Source: Trichoplax adhaerens (Eukaryota > Placozoa > Uniplacotomia > Trichoplacea > Trichoplacidae). From it: DNA of 64,000 nucleotides. The first letter of the stretch is position 1. Each line of letters opens with the position of its first letter. The stretch is taken from contig NW_002060969.1 of NCBI RefSeq assembly GCF_000150275.1, positions 62,943 through 126,942 on the forward strand. Reading direction: 5' to 3'. This document shows positions 11,201-25,900 of the stretch, in pieces. Below the pieces are notes generated by a model. The model did not search any database and was not told the DNA's origin. It saw only the letters and a program-made list of their open reading frames with translations. The position numbers were made by a program, and so were the translations under genes.

Positions 11201-14200
11201 CGACTCATTAAGTGAAATCTGGAATTAATAAAATTGACATGCAATAGATATAAAACAGCAGCGGTAGTACAAGGCTAGCCTACTACAATATATCGCTACT
11301 TGATATAACAAATTACACGTGATGCAGGTAGATTACTAAATTATTATTTTTGTCAACGCATGATAAAAGTTCATGGAATAGAATTTAAAACTGACTACAT
11401 ATCTGAATTTTAGCTGTAAAGTATCAACAGCATTATTCACCTTTGTAACTTTCAAAAATATATCTCCTGCCTTGACTAATGCGGCCTGTATTGAATTTCT
11501 GTGAAATTGGCATTCGGCTGTGCGACATTCATTAAGCAGAAATTCTAGTTAAAGATAAGTTATTTGTTTAGGGAAAAATGACATTCGAAACCTGCAACTT
11601 ATATTAATAATTACCATCACATGCCAAAGATAATTTTAAAAATCGTACTGCAGCGCCATATTTCAGGCTCAGGTCCTTAATATGCGCTAGTTTTAAGCAG
11701 GCTCGTTTCGCTTGTTTCATAAAGATTATTGTTGATAAATACTTGCTATCTTCAGTTGAAAAGCAGCTTTCCGATAATTCTTCATTTTTCTTGCGCAAGC
11801 TGGAATGATTGCATTTATTATTAGTTATGCATTTAGCGTTAGCACATGCTAAGCATGATTCAGTTTTATCCATTTGGTACAGTCTTCTTCCTCTGATATT
11901 GATTCCAGCCTCTATAATCGCTGCTCTTCGAATATTAGCCGTACTTTCTAGACCCTGAACGAAGTATTAATGAAATTAGTAATTTATAAGAAAATGTTAC
12001 GTCTTCGGTACGGATGAAAGAGTTCGTAGAACTGTTGCTTCTATGAATTAATAAAAGCAGCATTTTACGACAATCAACGAATACCACTTTACCAGACTAA
12101 ACGAACCTGAGAGATGTGCTTCAGCGCTTTCCTGTAGTTCTCTTCACTATTTCCTACTACAGGAATAGGCTTAGGAGTTCGCTACAGCAAAGTCAGGTAA
12201 TATTTTAAACTATATACAGTATTAGTGTAAAGTGCATATCCGTAAAAATAACAGTACATACGGTATTAACTTCTGAAAATAAGATATCATCCGTGGACTC
12301 GGCTTTGAAATTTACAACGGATGTTTCCTAGAATTTACAAATAAGTAACTCAATTGTTATCAATAATAAGGCAATCACTCAATATTTTTGTTCATGATAT
12401 TAAAATACCAAGGTATTACATTAACTATTATGTTCTTCGTAACGCTGGTTTCATTTCTTGTACTTGGTAAGCATTTGATACAGCTATCACAGTATCTGTT
12501 GCATTCATACTTTAAAAGCTGATCTGCATCAGAATTCTCGGTGGAGCTTTCGATACATTGGCATCCCGACTTTAATTCAGTAATGTCGATTAAGAGTTCA
12601 CTTAACATCTGATTTGCAAGGGTGTAAATCTAGTTGTTTAGAAAACAAAGATTGTGAAATAACTACGTGAAGAAGCACCGTTACTATGTTAATAATTATC
12701 AAGGGCCAAGCCAGTGCAACACCAGCAGTAACCCAACTTACCTCGGCATTAATTACTGGATCAAGCAAAGGTATACAATTTTTTAAAAGTGAGTGAACTG
12801 AATGTAGGTCACTAAAAGTAACAATAGTACTCAATTACATTGACGATATATATTTAGAATTAAAGTAAACCGGTTATGCTTTCGCTTTATTTTTGCCTAC
12901 CTATTACTTTTTTTTTCCAATTTGCATAGATTGTATGCTACCCTGTCAGGTGAGGTGTTATATTATTACCTTAAGTTATCATCACTTTAGTGGGTATATG
13001 GATGATACCATATTTATGCATTTACAGGTAAAATATATCAGATGTATAGCATTCATATATGGTACAATTATTAAATTTTTTACTTATATAATAGCATTGC
13101 AACTGGTAATTGAAAAGGATTGCAATCTGAGCCCTCTCCAGTCTAAGGAAATCGATACGAATATATTAATGATAACCGGTATTTAAGTGCCATTTTGCAT
13201 ATTCTCGGCATTAGACAGAAATTTATGAATTATATTACTTAATCCACCATTATACTTATCATACAATACCTCTGCACAGAGTGAAGTTAAATCATACAAT
13301 TTAATAATATCTTCGTGTTTATCTTTTAAAAGCCAGTATGTGTGACCTTCTTGCGTACAGTTGGACTTAAGAAACGATAGAATGTTTCTCGCAATATCTT
13401 TTATTAGCTAAGCATATTTAAGCAATTTTTATAAATAGTTAATAGCGAGAACAATGCATATTTTACTAATAGATATTAAACAATTATTTATTTAACTACT
13501 GTACCTTAGGCGAAAACTGACTTCCTTCAGCTTTGGGAATATCTTCAGTTTTGATTAGTTCATAGTCCTTTGCGGTAGCTAAGTTTAAGTATTCTACATC
13601 ATATGCAACATTTTGTATCTATTAAAGAACAATTCTTACTTTAACGATTCCGTTCAAATGATAACACATTGCTAATTCGGGAACATTACACATCAGATTA
13701 TCCAGCCAATAATCTAGGCCAGTCAGAACATTAATGGGCTTCCCAAATTCTCTTTCGAATACAAGAATCTACTTCAGAAGCAGTCTCAAGCCAATATATA
13801 CTGACTAACTTTACATTTTCTCGCTTACCCATGTCGTAAACTAACAGCAGGATGGGTTCCTCTCCCAAATATCGGCATATTTGAACCCACTAGCATTTTA
13901 ATATTTTCAAATTTCCAAATTACGTTCTGTTGAAAGGCGGCCTAAAATAATTTTTATTTCACAACTTTAATACTAAAATGGAATATACCGAAGATATAGT
14001 TAAGATATTGATTGAGGAATAATAATGAGGAGAAACGAACAGAGCTCTTGCAGCTATCTAATATCGACAATGGTAAGGCTTTATGACTGGAACGGGCTAA
14101 TTCGTTTTTCAAATTTACTTCTGTGTTACCAAACAAAGATACTGTTTCGTGTTTAATCGACGCTTGTGGATCTTTAAATAATGAAGTAATGTTATTCATA

Positions 14201-15644
14201 GACAATATTTGATCCAGGTTTCTTTCATTTTCTATGCTAAAAGATAAGATATATTGCGTATCATCTTATACTGACATAAAATGAACAAATCGTTACAGTA
14301 AGTAGCAAAAAAGTCAATATATTTAGAAATTTATAACTTGAAACGGCCTCTGTAATGTATCGTATTGTACCTATAATACAATAGTCGCGACAACATATCT
14401 CTACTACTAGTAACTTTCTGATTCTTTCTTTTTTGATAAAATATTTCATCCTAATAAGAAATGTAGAAGACAATCGGCAACAAAGGCTCATGCATAACGG
14501 AAATGGGGAATTTAGACAAGGAAGAATATCACAATAACTTGATTTACAGGCTTACAGTGACGCAGTATAGTTATTTCACGTAACCCATACCTTAGGTTTA
14601 TTTAACTGCTCGCAATAAAAGTTCTTAAGCCAGTCCCAATTTTCAATCTATGTAATATTCAAAATAGCAATAAAGTTAGTAAATATAGCAGCAAAGTCAC
14701 AGTATCTTTGCCTGTAATGATGTTTCTTAAGCAACCTTAGTAGCATCCGCTAGTAATCTGTCGACATTAAATTCGTCAAGTAGTAACGTCTTGCCGATGC
14801 GATGAACAGCTAAGCTTACAGTTGCCGGGCTAATATAAACAGAAACATTAATACGATAAAATTTCACAATTACAGTACTCTCCTAAAACGTGTACTGTAA
14901 CAATTAATAAATTATAACATTGCAACAACTACTAAGCCTTCACTCGCTACAGAAAAGGATTTATATTATCATGCTGGTATATATCTACAAAATAAAATTT
15001 GCATAGTTTATAAAAATTGTATAAGTACAGTATATACGTACATATTAACGTATTTAATGCCAAAATATCTACGTAATAGCATAATTTAATTACCTGAAAG
15101 GCATCTTCAATAGCTTTTTAATATTCTTTAAAAACCGATAATATTGCAGACCGATACGCATACGTACAGTGAGAAGTGAAATATGAAAGAAAATCAGTTA
15201 TAGCGAAGTATCAGTCAGCTTTCTACCTTAGCATCCGAAATTACTTCAACTTTATCAATTGTTTCTGGAAATGCGTCGGCCAATGCAAAGCTGAGTCCAG
15301 ATATAATGGAAAAGAATACAAGACAATAATTTGATAAAGACTAGATTATATAATGTTATCACTGGTTTCACTCGGCTGTTGCAACTATATTTATAAAAAT
15401 TCTTTTGAGTAAATTATCATAATCTACAACAGTAATTGAATAAGAAGACTTAATAGGGAAGTGCTATTGTACAATAATATTATTTAAAAATTTCAGCAAT
15501 TCACTGTTGGATATTAAAGATAATACCTCTAGAAACATATAGACTGTACCTCGAGAGTTCGAGCGAATTTTCTGTGGGGAATAAGTTTTGTATCCACCTG
15601 GCAATCTTCAGCCAATGTAAGGGTGGCTGGTTAAGGTTAGTTTC
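8284..15644 (-). CDS. EDRF1: EDRF1 (erythroid differentiation-related factor 1) orthologue
   Basis: Large many-exon gene read right to left. Recognised exons at the 5' side are in phase: 15644-15550, 15290-15227, 15125-15094 (only 32 nt), 14829-14736, 14647-14591, 14450-14371, 14236-14041 and 13941-13829. They encode hallmark segments NIKKLLKMPFS, VSLAVHRIGKTLLLDE, WDWLKNFYCEQL, KMLVGSNMPIFGRGTHPAVS, KPINVLTGLDYWLDNLMCN and NILSFLKSNCTQEGHTYWL, which match vertebrate EDRF1. Downstream exons run to a stop at 8286-8284; the last two are 8809-8518 and 8443-8284. The family carries TPR-like helical repeats in its C-terminal half and is described as a transcriptional regulator in erythroid cells; its role here is unknown. 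The first exon is not visible and may lie in or beyond the gap at 15751. Middle exon boundaries (about 8.8-13 kb) were not all resolved. Confidence 0.9.
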
Positions 15645-15750
15645 CTGATGTCATTGATAGAGGAATCGATAATTTTAGCGGAAAGTATCAATGCAAATAG
15701 CAAAGGATTTTCGTTGAATAGGCAGGCATTTACTTATATTATCTAATGCG

Positions 15751-15935
15751 NNNNNNNNNNNNNNNNNNNNNNNNNNNNNNNNNNNNNNNNNNNNNNNNNN
15801 NNNNNNNNNNNNNNNNNNNNNNNNNNNNNNNNNNNNNNNNNNNNNNNNNNNNNNNNNNNNNNNNNNNNNNNNNNNNNNNNNNNNNNNNNNNNNNNNNNNN
15901 NNNNNNNNNNNNNNNNNNNNNNNNNNNNNNNNNNN
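15751..15935. other. Assembly gap (185 N)
   Basis: Unsequenced bases just upstream of the first EDRF1 exon I can recognise; the EDRF1 start codon is probably hidden here or just to the right. Confidence 0.99.
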
Positions 15936-16950
15936 CCTAGAGATTAAAATACGAATTCGATTTTGTTTCTTTAAGTACATATTCATTCTAAAATCATTTG
16001 CTATATGATATGGTATAATCAAATAAAATACCCGGTAAAGTAAAATATGCACAGCTGCATGAATAATGTATTCACACAGAAGGGTTAAAGCCTCCTGTGT
16101 GAATTATCATGACCATTTTTTGACGAGATTTTTAGATGTACTCGTATTTCGATTGCTACAGTTAGTTTGAATTGTGTGGCACGTAATATGATTTGCGATC
16201 AATACAGTACAGTAACATTACAGCACTTGTTTATGTGTCAAGTGCAGTACTGTAGATTCAATATGTCAAACTAATTAATCATTACCATTATTTCACGAGA
16301 TCATTGACTTGAGTGAAAGCCTTCACGCCATTAAGATTCGAATTTGTACGGTGATAGCACTTCAATTTATAATTACCAATAATAATTATAATTATAATTA
16401 TGATTAAATTTGATTTTGATTTTAATTAATTTATTTGTTTATTTACTACTGATTTAATACCGTACGGTACAGTATGATCTCCTTCAGAAATCTCAGTGAG
16501 AACAGTGTTGATTTGTTAATTAATTAATACAGTACTAGTGCAAACTCCCGTCGCTTTGCTGACGGTTTAAGATAATGTGCTCATTTAACAGATAGTATTA
16601 CCATTTGATAGACCTGTCAGAGGTTCAGTAACTTTTTACCGTATCAGTCAGCAGGGATAGCTTCAGTGGCCCGAATTTCGTAATAAAGGTTCACCGAAGT
16701 TATTCACTGCTGTCAGTGTACTGTACAGTACAGTACAGTACAGTACAGCATCAGTTGCTTGCATTCACTGTACAAACTACTGTAGACCCTGCTTTTGCCT
16801 GATCACCCGCGCTATTTTGGAAGACAATTTAAACTCTTTTATTAAACGTCATTGATTTCTGAAGTACTGCCTTTCCTAAACAATAAATAAACTTTAAAAA
16901 TTTATTTGTTACTCACCGTCCACTAGCATTTGCAATTCACTAGATTAAGA
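15936..16950. other. Divergent interval EDRF1 / FANCI
   Basis: No coding exon recognised. Contains TACAGTAC words near 16203-16250 and 16460-16475 and a compact array at 16717-16750. The plus-strand FANCI start codon follows at 16951. Confidence 0.5.
16717..16780. repeat. TACWG pentamer array B
   Basis: One TACTG followed by a run of TACAG units, then TTGCATTCACTGTAC. The CATTCACTGTAC flank is also found beside array A at about 2846-2857, so the two arrays share non-pentamer sequence. Confidence 0.8.
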
Positions 16951-19900
16951 ATGAATAGCAGCTCTTTTTTGCTAAAATGTTTTGCTGAAGGAAACCAAGA
17001 TGCAGTACTGAAATCCGTTAACTGCTTAAATGAGAAACAGGTAATGCATCAAAGTTTTAAAGAGTTTATAAGGTTGTTGCTATCCCTAACTTTTTATCCA
17101 TATTATTGTTATACGTATGTAAGTCTTCTAGTTTCGCATTTAGAAATAACCATCTATACTGTACGTATTTAAAAGATTTCTTCTGCAGTGGCCACTACGG
17201 CACTGTACAGTACTCATAGTACTTGAGTGTCGCACTTGATATACAGCTCGTATTTGTAGGCCCTTGGTTGCTTTTACCCACTTAGCTGCATTCTACGGGT
17301 ACGCCTTTTCGCTCGTTTACTGTATCTGTAAATGGGCTTTAAATTGTTACCTACAGTAATCTGTTTCAGAAGCCAGGAGGTACACATAGGTACAAGTCGT
17401 ATGAAATTAAATAATTTAACGTAATTTATGCTGGATTCAATTACAGCTCTGCAACTTGATTGATGGACATCATCCACAGACATGTGAACTTATGCAAGTT
17501 ATTCTTAAAGGTAACATTCGCCTACAATATATAATAAATTCTGACATTATGGCATTATACTGGTTTTTCAATAATTATTTTAGCGAAAATTTTTTATTTT
17601 AATTACTGAATAAAACTGACTCTACAAAAATTAAGCGGCTGCATGATGAATTTGTTCTTCTTATACCATATTTTAATACTACTGTAGTACTTGACTGTAA
17701 TTACCAAATACGCGTAGCAGCAGAGTGATTTAATGTACAGTACTGTGTTGACTGCAGAGGATACTATGTTGTTTAAAGGCAGTTGAACAATATCATAAGT
17801 TTATAATCTTAGTAAATTATCTTCGGCACACAAGGAAGGATAGAGGAGTGGCATTTTGTAATGGGATATATGTGCAGGTATAAAAATTAGAAAAAATTAT
17901 GTTGTGACATCAATCACTGTAACTGCCAAATGGTAAAAGTGCAAATAGTTACCTATGCGGAATACTTGTATAAATGAACGTTATGAATATGACAAGTAAA
18001 CTTAAAATGGTGGCTGTTATATTTTACTATTTGCACTTGTATAACTGCCGTATAACAGTTTAGCTATAAAGGTGACAGTAACGACGTACATACTGTATGT
18101 AGTAGTATAGTAAGCGTTTAAGTTTTGATTTAGATGCCGTTAGTTTGATGAATTCATATTATTTAATTGCAAGCTCTAATAACTGATAAGAATGAAGGAT
18201 TCCAAAAACATGACTTTGTAGTAAAACATTGTGTATCGTTGATCAATGAAGGACAGATGCCACAGAAGGTGAGACAATTAACATCTAAAATTATATAGCC
18301 AATGTCAATTTACTCGGTTGTCCTTCGCTAGTGTATAAGAGCCTGTGGCGTATTTAGATTTTTGTAAGTAATGTTTCGAATATACAGTACTTATCAGTAA
18401 GACTTGTATTGCTGTAACTATTAGGTACTTGCTGGAATGGTTAGTTACCTATTGGTACAGGTAAACGATCTATTTTACTTCAAGCAAAAAATGCGAACTT
18501 TATTATTTGTACAATATGAACAGTATTAAAGTTCTAGTATAATCCTCTACATAAAGTAGTAATTATAGGTTATTTAAGCTGGATTCTGTATCATATAAAT
18601 TGATTATATGTTATCTTATAGATAAACTCGGCGTCTTGTTCACTGTTGTTGGATTTATGCAATATCTTCTTGGAAGCCATTGAATCTGGTATTTGCAGAA
18701 ATGAAAAGTAGGAGCATCACCAGATTTATGTCTAGCGTATTTTAATCGTACAAGTTCGGAATTACTCTTACACCTAAAATTTAAACCCAAGGTCTTTAGA
18801 ATTATTTGCGAAAGTGCTATCTGCTATTTCATTGAAGGAAAGTGTTTTCCATAAAAAAGGTAAGGTAGCGGATCTATCTGATAAGATGCTATTATACTTA
18901 CGATGTAGAGTCTTGCTTTAATTTCTGAGCCCTTCCGAATATTCCTGCTATTCAAATCAGATATTTGCACTGCAATGAGTGGACCTCAATATAAAGCTTA
19001 CATATTGAATAAATTATGCTCTAGCAGGTAATTGTTGGAATAAAATACTATTATATGACTATGTCTAAACAACTCCTAGAAAATTAAGGCAATACTAATT
19101 TATAGTAAACTAGCTTTGTAGTCATTTTGTGACTATGCAAGTATTTACTATACAAATACAACTGCACGTATCACTTAAAGAGCACTGCCTATTCGTAACT
19201 TTACATGTGATGCCCCCTATTGGTGCTGATTAGTTTACTTACGCTCTTAAATTTATCTTACCTAGATGGCATGCCAGCTGCATAGTATCTATGGCATCGA
19301 TGTTTCGGTACGCTACCTATATATTGTAGATGAAATTACAATTACTCTCAGTGATATTTCACGAAAGTATGTTTCCAAATAATTGTGTGCCAAATTTATG
19401 TCTGTATACGAGCAATAAGAGGTGACTATAGATTTAAGAAATGTACTTGCTCTGCGCTGACCTCAATTTACCTTTACAGAGGTATTGATATGAGTGAAGA
19501 AGAACTACGTGTGGTAGTGGAGAAGATGATACTGTAAGTATGGCTTTTAGTTATGAATATGATATTTACTTTAGTCGGTATTAGTAAGACTACCGATAAG
19601 AACTACCTATTGGTGTTGTTACTAGGACGTTACCTAGCATTGATATTTTGGAATTGCCTCCCTTGGTATATCAGTTGCTTTTAATGTCAAATCAGGTCAG
19701 GATATCTTTGCTCCTTAGGGTTGCTTACCTAGATGATTTGATTGCAAGCAAAATATTACGTACTTTTATGAATCGTACTGTAGGGCTTCAAGAGGACTAT
19801 TTTAGCTGGTATCATCTCATATATGACAAGCTTAAACTTACAAATCCGAAAAGAACAGGAAGCATCAAAGTAAAATATGTTTTATTATTGCAGTGATTGC

Positions 19901-22900
19901 TCTTCTGTTCGTTGGTAAAACTCTTTCATGAATACTCTTACCTACTTACTACTAGCGAAATTGTGGCTATTTCTGATAAACAATTACAACCGTTAGAAGG
20001 GACTGTAATTTTACACATGACCTACGCAATTAAGCAAGACCAAGTTTGTTCATAAGTTCATGATCCCATTGACGATATGTTTATTTCAGTTTCGTATAAT
20101 CTAATACTATTTACGTTTTTATAGGATCTTGGAAAAGAGCTTATAAAATATTTTAAGGTTAAATAAGAAAATCGTTTAGGCTGAATACGAAAGCACTTTG
20201 TTGTGGAATGATTCGATTTCTCTGTCATAAGTTTCAATTAAATACTGCTACTCTTTGCTATTTTTATGTAGGAAAATTCAAATACTTCATCGTCATTCCG
20301 TTTAGCTTTATCCCTAGCCGTTGCCCGTATAAGTCGCTTTCACGATTTGGTAAATTTTGAATTAGGGTCATTTTGAAGACCATTTATAATTATTTATTCA
20401 TTGTTAGAGCAAAATTACGATCTTTATAGTATTGTAATATTGAAGTTATTTTGATTAAATTTTAGATTTTTGATATTTTGAAATCAAGTATCATCAAAGC
20501 CTACAAAGATAACGAACGTTTTAATTCGTGTCGATGGTTAAGAGGTACAATAATCAATTGATTGAACTAGCCATCAAAAAAATTAAATGGTAACTATCTA
20601 TACGCATAGATTCTTCACGTACACCTCTGACGATTGAAAAAGCAACGCTCAAAGTGATCGAAAATAGGTGCAGGATTGTGTAATTGATATCGGATCAATG
20701 ATAAATTTATAGAGTTGTATTTATAGCCATGACTTTGACCAATGGAGATGAAAATTTTCTGAGATTTATGTTCACTAATATAACAGATTTACAAATAATA
20801 TTTCTCAGTGCTAGATAGTGATCATATGCATTATTATTCTTTCTTCTAGTTCGCTTGGATGGGATCAAGTCACTCAGGGAATGTTAGAACTTGGATTCAT
20901 TCTTGTTGATGGTTTTTTAGTTAAAATACAGCCAGGTATTTTAGTAAATAAAAATTTATTAATTGTACTGTAACTTGCAAACGGCGATGACCTTTCGTGC
21001 ACTTCGAATGTTTAAAACTATAGCACAATTGCAAGTCTCCCGGTTAGGAACTACTATTATACTAAAATGCTTTAAGGTTAGTATTATACACGCGAACTCT
21101 ACACATTTTAAATGACCGTAGTGGTACATTATTGTTTTCACCTCTATTAAGATAGTGATCACACAGTATACGTATTAACATAATACAGACAGTTGTAGAA
21201 ATTTTTATCATTTTCTATCCATCTTGAAGGTTCATGACGCGATGAGGGAAGAAATATTAGAACAAATTATAAATCGGATAATTTCCAAAGGAATAGCTAC
21301 AGTTACAAATTATATTGGTAGGTTATATCTTGAAAGTTGTCTATTTCATCGTCGAAGATAACTAAACAAACTTTGCACTTTACAGATATGCTCGCTTACG
21401 CCTTAAAGATAATCAATCAGCTTTCTTCAAATATATTTTCCAAAGTAAGAAGTCCATAACTTTGTTTGGAATTAGACATAGTGCAAACACTTTTTAATTA
21501 CTAAAATTTCATTATCTACCATTGAACTCGTGATTCAACTATTAAATTGGGATGAAATGGTAACGGCACTTCTTTTATGGCCTTAAACGACACAATGATA
21601 GCTTAAGAGAGCAATTAATCATATATCATTGCTACCTTTCGAAACCTCCAGAGAAATATTACTTGCTCTATTGGTAGATAGGAATTGTTCGAACCCTTAA
21701 AACTTCATTTAAACTTGGAAATAATCGTCTGATTATCAATTCTTTCTGCTTTGTCAGCCTCAATTTGTGTCGAACTTCAATCTAAGGGATCATACACTAA
21801 ATATGTTGTTCAAGGCTGTATTTTCTAGGTAACGATCGTGTGCCTTTAACAAATTTTGTCCTGTAGTTGTAATTGTTTAAAAATGAACCGTAATAGCGTA
21901 TAATTAGAGAATTATATTCTGACCTTGTACTGTTGATAAATAAATTTGAGTAATTTTATTGGCCGCTAAATTAACTTAATTATCTTCTTGCAGATCAATT
22001 GAAGCTCGTAAAATAGCTGCATTTGGTATGACTGTTCTACTGAAAGCGTATAAGGTATATAATCCATAATTCTTCATACGTCTGTTATCAATTTCAAAAT
22101 TTACCTAACGATCCATAAGGAAATGGAGCGCGAGGGCAACCTTAATCTATCAAGCCAGGTAGCTGTCTTATACAGTCAGGAATCTAACTTGGTACGTTAC
22201 ATTTTAATATCCTACTGTACGTCGGTGCTTTCATAGGCAAGTTAACGTATGATATATTTTATAATATTTAGGTACATATTCACAGCCAGACCGGTAGCAA
22301 GCTCAATCATAAGTGGGTAAAATCAGAAATTTTAAGTAAGTGATATATGGTAATTAATGAATACACAATTGATGTAATACCTTGGATTGAAGTACTCAGT
22401 CAATAATCGGATACTTCTATAGGACATTTGCAGCGTTGCTTGTCACATCAGGCGTCTGTTAAAGAGATATTGTATAAAGTAATCGGAGCTCAATTTTGAT
22501 ATATAGTAGGCTATGTGGAATTATTAAATATCTGATAATGTATAATTCCTTTGATAGGGTTTTTATCAGACTGTTTCTATCGCTACAGAGCTACAAAAAC
22601 TCGTTTACAATATTCTGATGAAGCAAGTTAGTATATGGTTATTAATAATATATCTATTGTAAGTAATCGTTACAATATCGATTGATTATCTCTAATAGTT
22701 TAGTAAGGTATATCGAAGCGATTCAGGGTTGTTACCTCCCTTAGCACTTCATTCGTGTCTCATAACGGTCAACGACGAAACCTTTATTGTCGAACCTTTG
22801 GTGAATTTCATTTAAGGACTGATTCATCTAAATGTTCATTTAGAAGTAGTTAATTTTTATAGATTGTATTAATTTTACTGATTAATTTGTTTCAATCTCA

Positions 22901-25900
22901 GCCAGCTTTAGTATATTATCTGTATCAACTACACTTTCTTAAAGATCCAGGTGAAGGCAATAAATCTAGTTGTAGAACTATCGTATATTGCATAATTTGG
23001 TATGGCTAGAATCAAATTTGATATTGGGTTGTTAAATTATTTGAATTGCTTTTATTTAGTAAATGACTTACCAGCAAGTAATCTAATATCCTCGCTAAAC
23101 TCTGTTGTTACTCGGATGATTAAGTGTGAAATAGAAGACTTCCAATTGGTAGTTTATCCTAAAAGTTAGTATTAAGGAATTATGGGCATCATTTAAAATT
23201 TAATTTCCTTAATATTACTAGGACAAAGAGGCTGACTTTTCTCCAGTTACAGCTGCAGGATGTAGAAATCTAATTCTTTGTAAATTGATTGCCAATCTTT
23301 ATGAGGTGTAATATTTGCCTTCTTCTGAAAGACACTAATCTTACTACGTATTTCACGGTATGAATAATAGTGAGTTTCTTATACCATTTGTTTTCTTACT
23401 GCAGGTTTTAATTGAGTTTATGTTAAGAAAAAACGATTTTGCGTAAGTGATCGATCATAACGGGCAGGGCTTAATAACACTTAGTAAATACCTTAAATAC
23501 CACCGTACGAGACGTAATTGACAGTTGCCAATTCGATTTTATATATGTATCTAATCCACGTCAAATTTATAGCATAGGCGATTGCGAAGACGCCACACGA
23601 TTATTTGAGAGATATTCTCGGATAACTCAGATTTTACGAGAAAACGGAAACAATCCTCACGGTATAACTTTGTGTGATCATAGTTGCACACAACATTATA
23701 TGAGACAATGCCGCTGTTATTGATACAGAAATACTATCTGCAATTAACTGATTCTAGCAAATCATTATATGCCATGCTTCGACACGTTTTAAACTTCATG
23801 AATAGGGTAAATATAGACAATCGTGGGTAATCATGTGTTCAATATTTGTAGTACGTTCAGTAAAATCTAAATATAGATTGGAAACCATGATATCATTTAG
23901 TTGCGTTTCGACGTTAATTCGGATTATATTTGGGTAAGTTTATTAAGATTAATTAAATTCATTCCATATCTCACTAATTTTCGCTTTGCTATAATTATAT
24001 TCCTCGAACTTAACAAGTATTTATAATTAATTAGCAAATAGACCTAGTTAATGACTAATATTAAGATTATTGTACATGATAGAAACGTTTCCCCATGTTA
24101 TCAGGAAAGCCAGCGAATTTTATCACAGTCGATTAGTTTTGTTAAGTTTACTTTTATAGCTTTACAAGATAGATTAAATGAAGTGAGTATGCGGTAAGGC
24201 AGTAATCGTATTTAGATAGTTAATAGTATAATTAGTATGAAGTTCTAGTTTATTATAATGACGGACGGCCTTGAACTTTAGGTTGGAAGTTGTAGCGCTG
24301 ATCATATGGAGATATTTCAATATTGCCAAACAGTCGGGAGGTACGCTTTCCTTAGTATTTAATTTTATCAAAGAGTTAACAATGTGAGGCAATAATAAGG
24401 TATGGTAATGGCTGTTTTTATTAAAACTCTTCAGAACTATTTTTAAATCCATCATTGGGGAAACGGTGCATGAGACATTTTTGACTACTGATGATGGCAT
24501 AATGGTAATAAGTTTTATCGATCGCTATAATGTGGTGATTTTTTGTATAATAATTTTCTGTAATTAAATATCATAGAATAAATCAATATCACTTTTGCAA
24601 CTCGAAACCTTTGGATCGTTGATCAATACGATTTTTAAGAGCTTTTCGGATCGAATTGAACCCTTCCTACGAAATCTTAGTAATCGTCTATATATATATT
24701 TTAATTCTATGCAAGGATCTGCTTGCATTTGCTGTCAGCATTGAGCTACCCTAATATCATATATCCATATCACAAGTTACTAATGATTCGTAGGTATCTT
24801 GGATGAACAAATTAACAATCAAGATGAGATGATTTACGCCCTGGTGGCCTTTTTTCAAAAATTAATAAATTCAGCCCTCACTGCCGGTGCTGAATTTAAG
24901 CAGGCACACATCGCAATGACCATCATTCTATCCCTATTGCAGCATCTTGGTGAATCAGGGCTCAAACAAGTTAGATTTATGTCAGATTATGACTTTAAGC
25001 TTATTAATAAATTCTGTAATTTTTATTTAGCAGATTCAGAAGCATTATGAATGGCTTCTAGCAATTTGCAAGCATCAAGTTATAGGCGAGCGTTTGTTTA
25101 ACATTTATTACTGTCATCCTATAATTAAATAGTTTCGATAACTAAATTTGATTTCTGATTACTTAACTAGATGATCTTCAACTTGTTAAATGCTTCATCG
25201 ATCAGTTATTTACTATTTGTAATCGGATTGAAGATATCCTAGGATTGGTATAATTTGCATTATGTATTGTACTGTAAACCGATTATTTGCTTATACTGTA
25301 GGTACAATATTGCATATAGTTACATACGCGTATATTTCTTTTGCAGCTATTAACTGTATCAATAGACATTCACGGACAACTCGGCGATGTTGAAGAAGTA
25401 TAGTATACGCGTATACAGTATTATAGAAATTAGCGTGTTGCAAAATAAGCTATTTCGCTACCGTTAACCTTCTTTTCAAAAAATTATTATGCCATATTTG
25501 AATAAGGATATAGAGGTGAAAAAGCATAATAATTTTGCTATAATTACGGAATTCACGGCTGCTCCAACGGTTTTGGTAATTTACGAACATGTCATTGTCC
25601 GTATCTTCTGTTGAAAATCGCAAAGATCGCTAAATATTCATACTTTAGGTCATACTGTCATCTCAATTGGAAGCTGCAATGGAAAACATTGATTGGCTAG
25701 TTTCCAATCTGAATGCATTGATCTTCGATGATGATATCGGTAGAGCATGTCGTGATATTTTTGCATCGTTTGTAAAAATTTAAATTTTTCTATCATTACC
25801 TGAAATTCGATTTCTAAAATATTTATAGGTGAGGCGGAGTTCTCAAGGACTTATAGTGAGATGGAAGCGACCGTATGCTCAAGGTTAACTATGGTAGCGC

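Noticed and set aside
14261-14491. Hydrophobic open frame MSLCCRLSSTFLIRM
   Set aside because: Shadow of EDRF1 exon 14450-14371, whose true frame (DEIFYQKRKNQK ... LSRLLYY) matches the family and splices in phase.
15746-16052. Open frames spanning the N gap
   Set aside because: They exist only because undetermined codons were read as open.
17814-17876. Candidate FANCI exon (NYLRHTRKDRGVAFCNG)
   Set aside because: The flanking exons (17447-17497 and 18191-18268) are phase 0 and contiguous with the family alignment; this segment opens with a stop in that phase.
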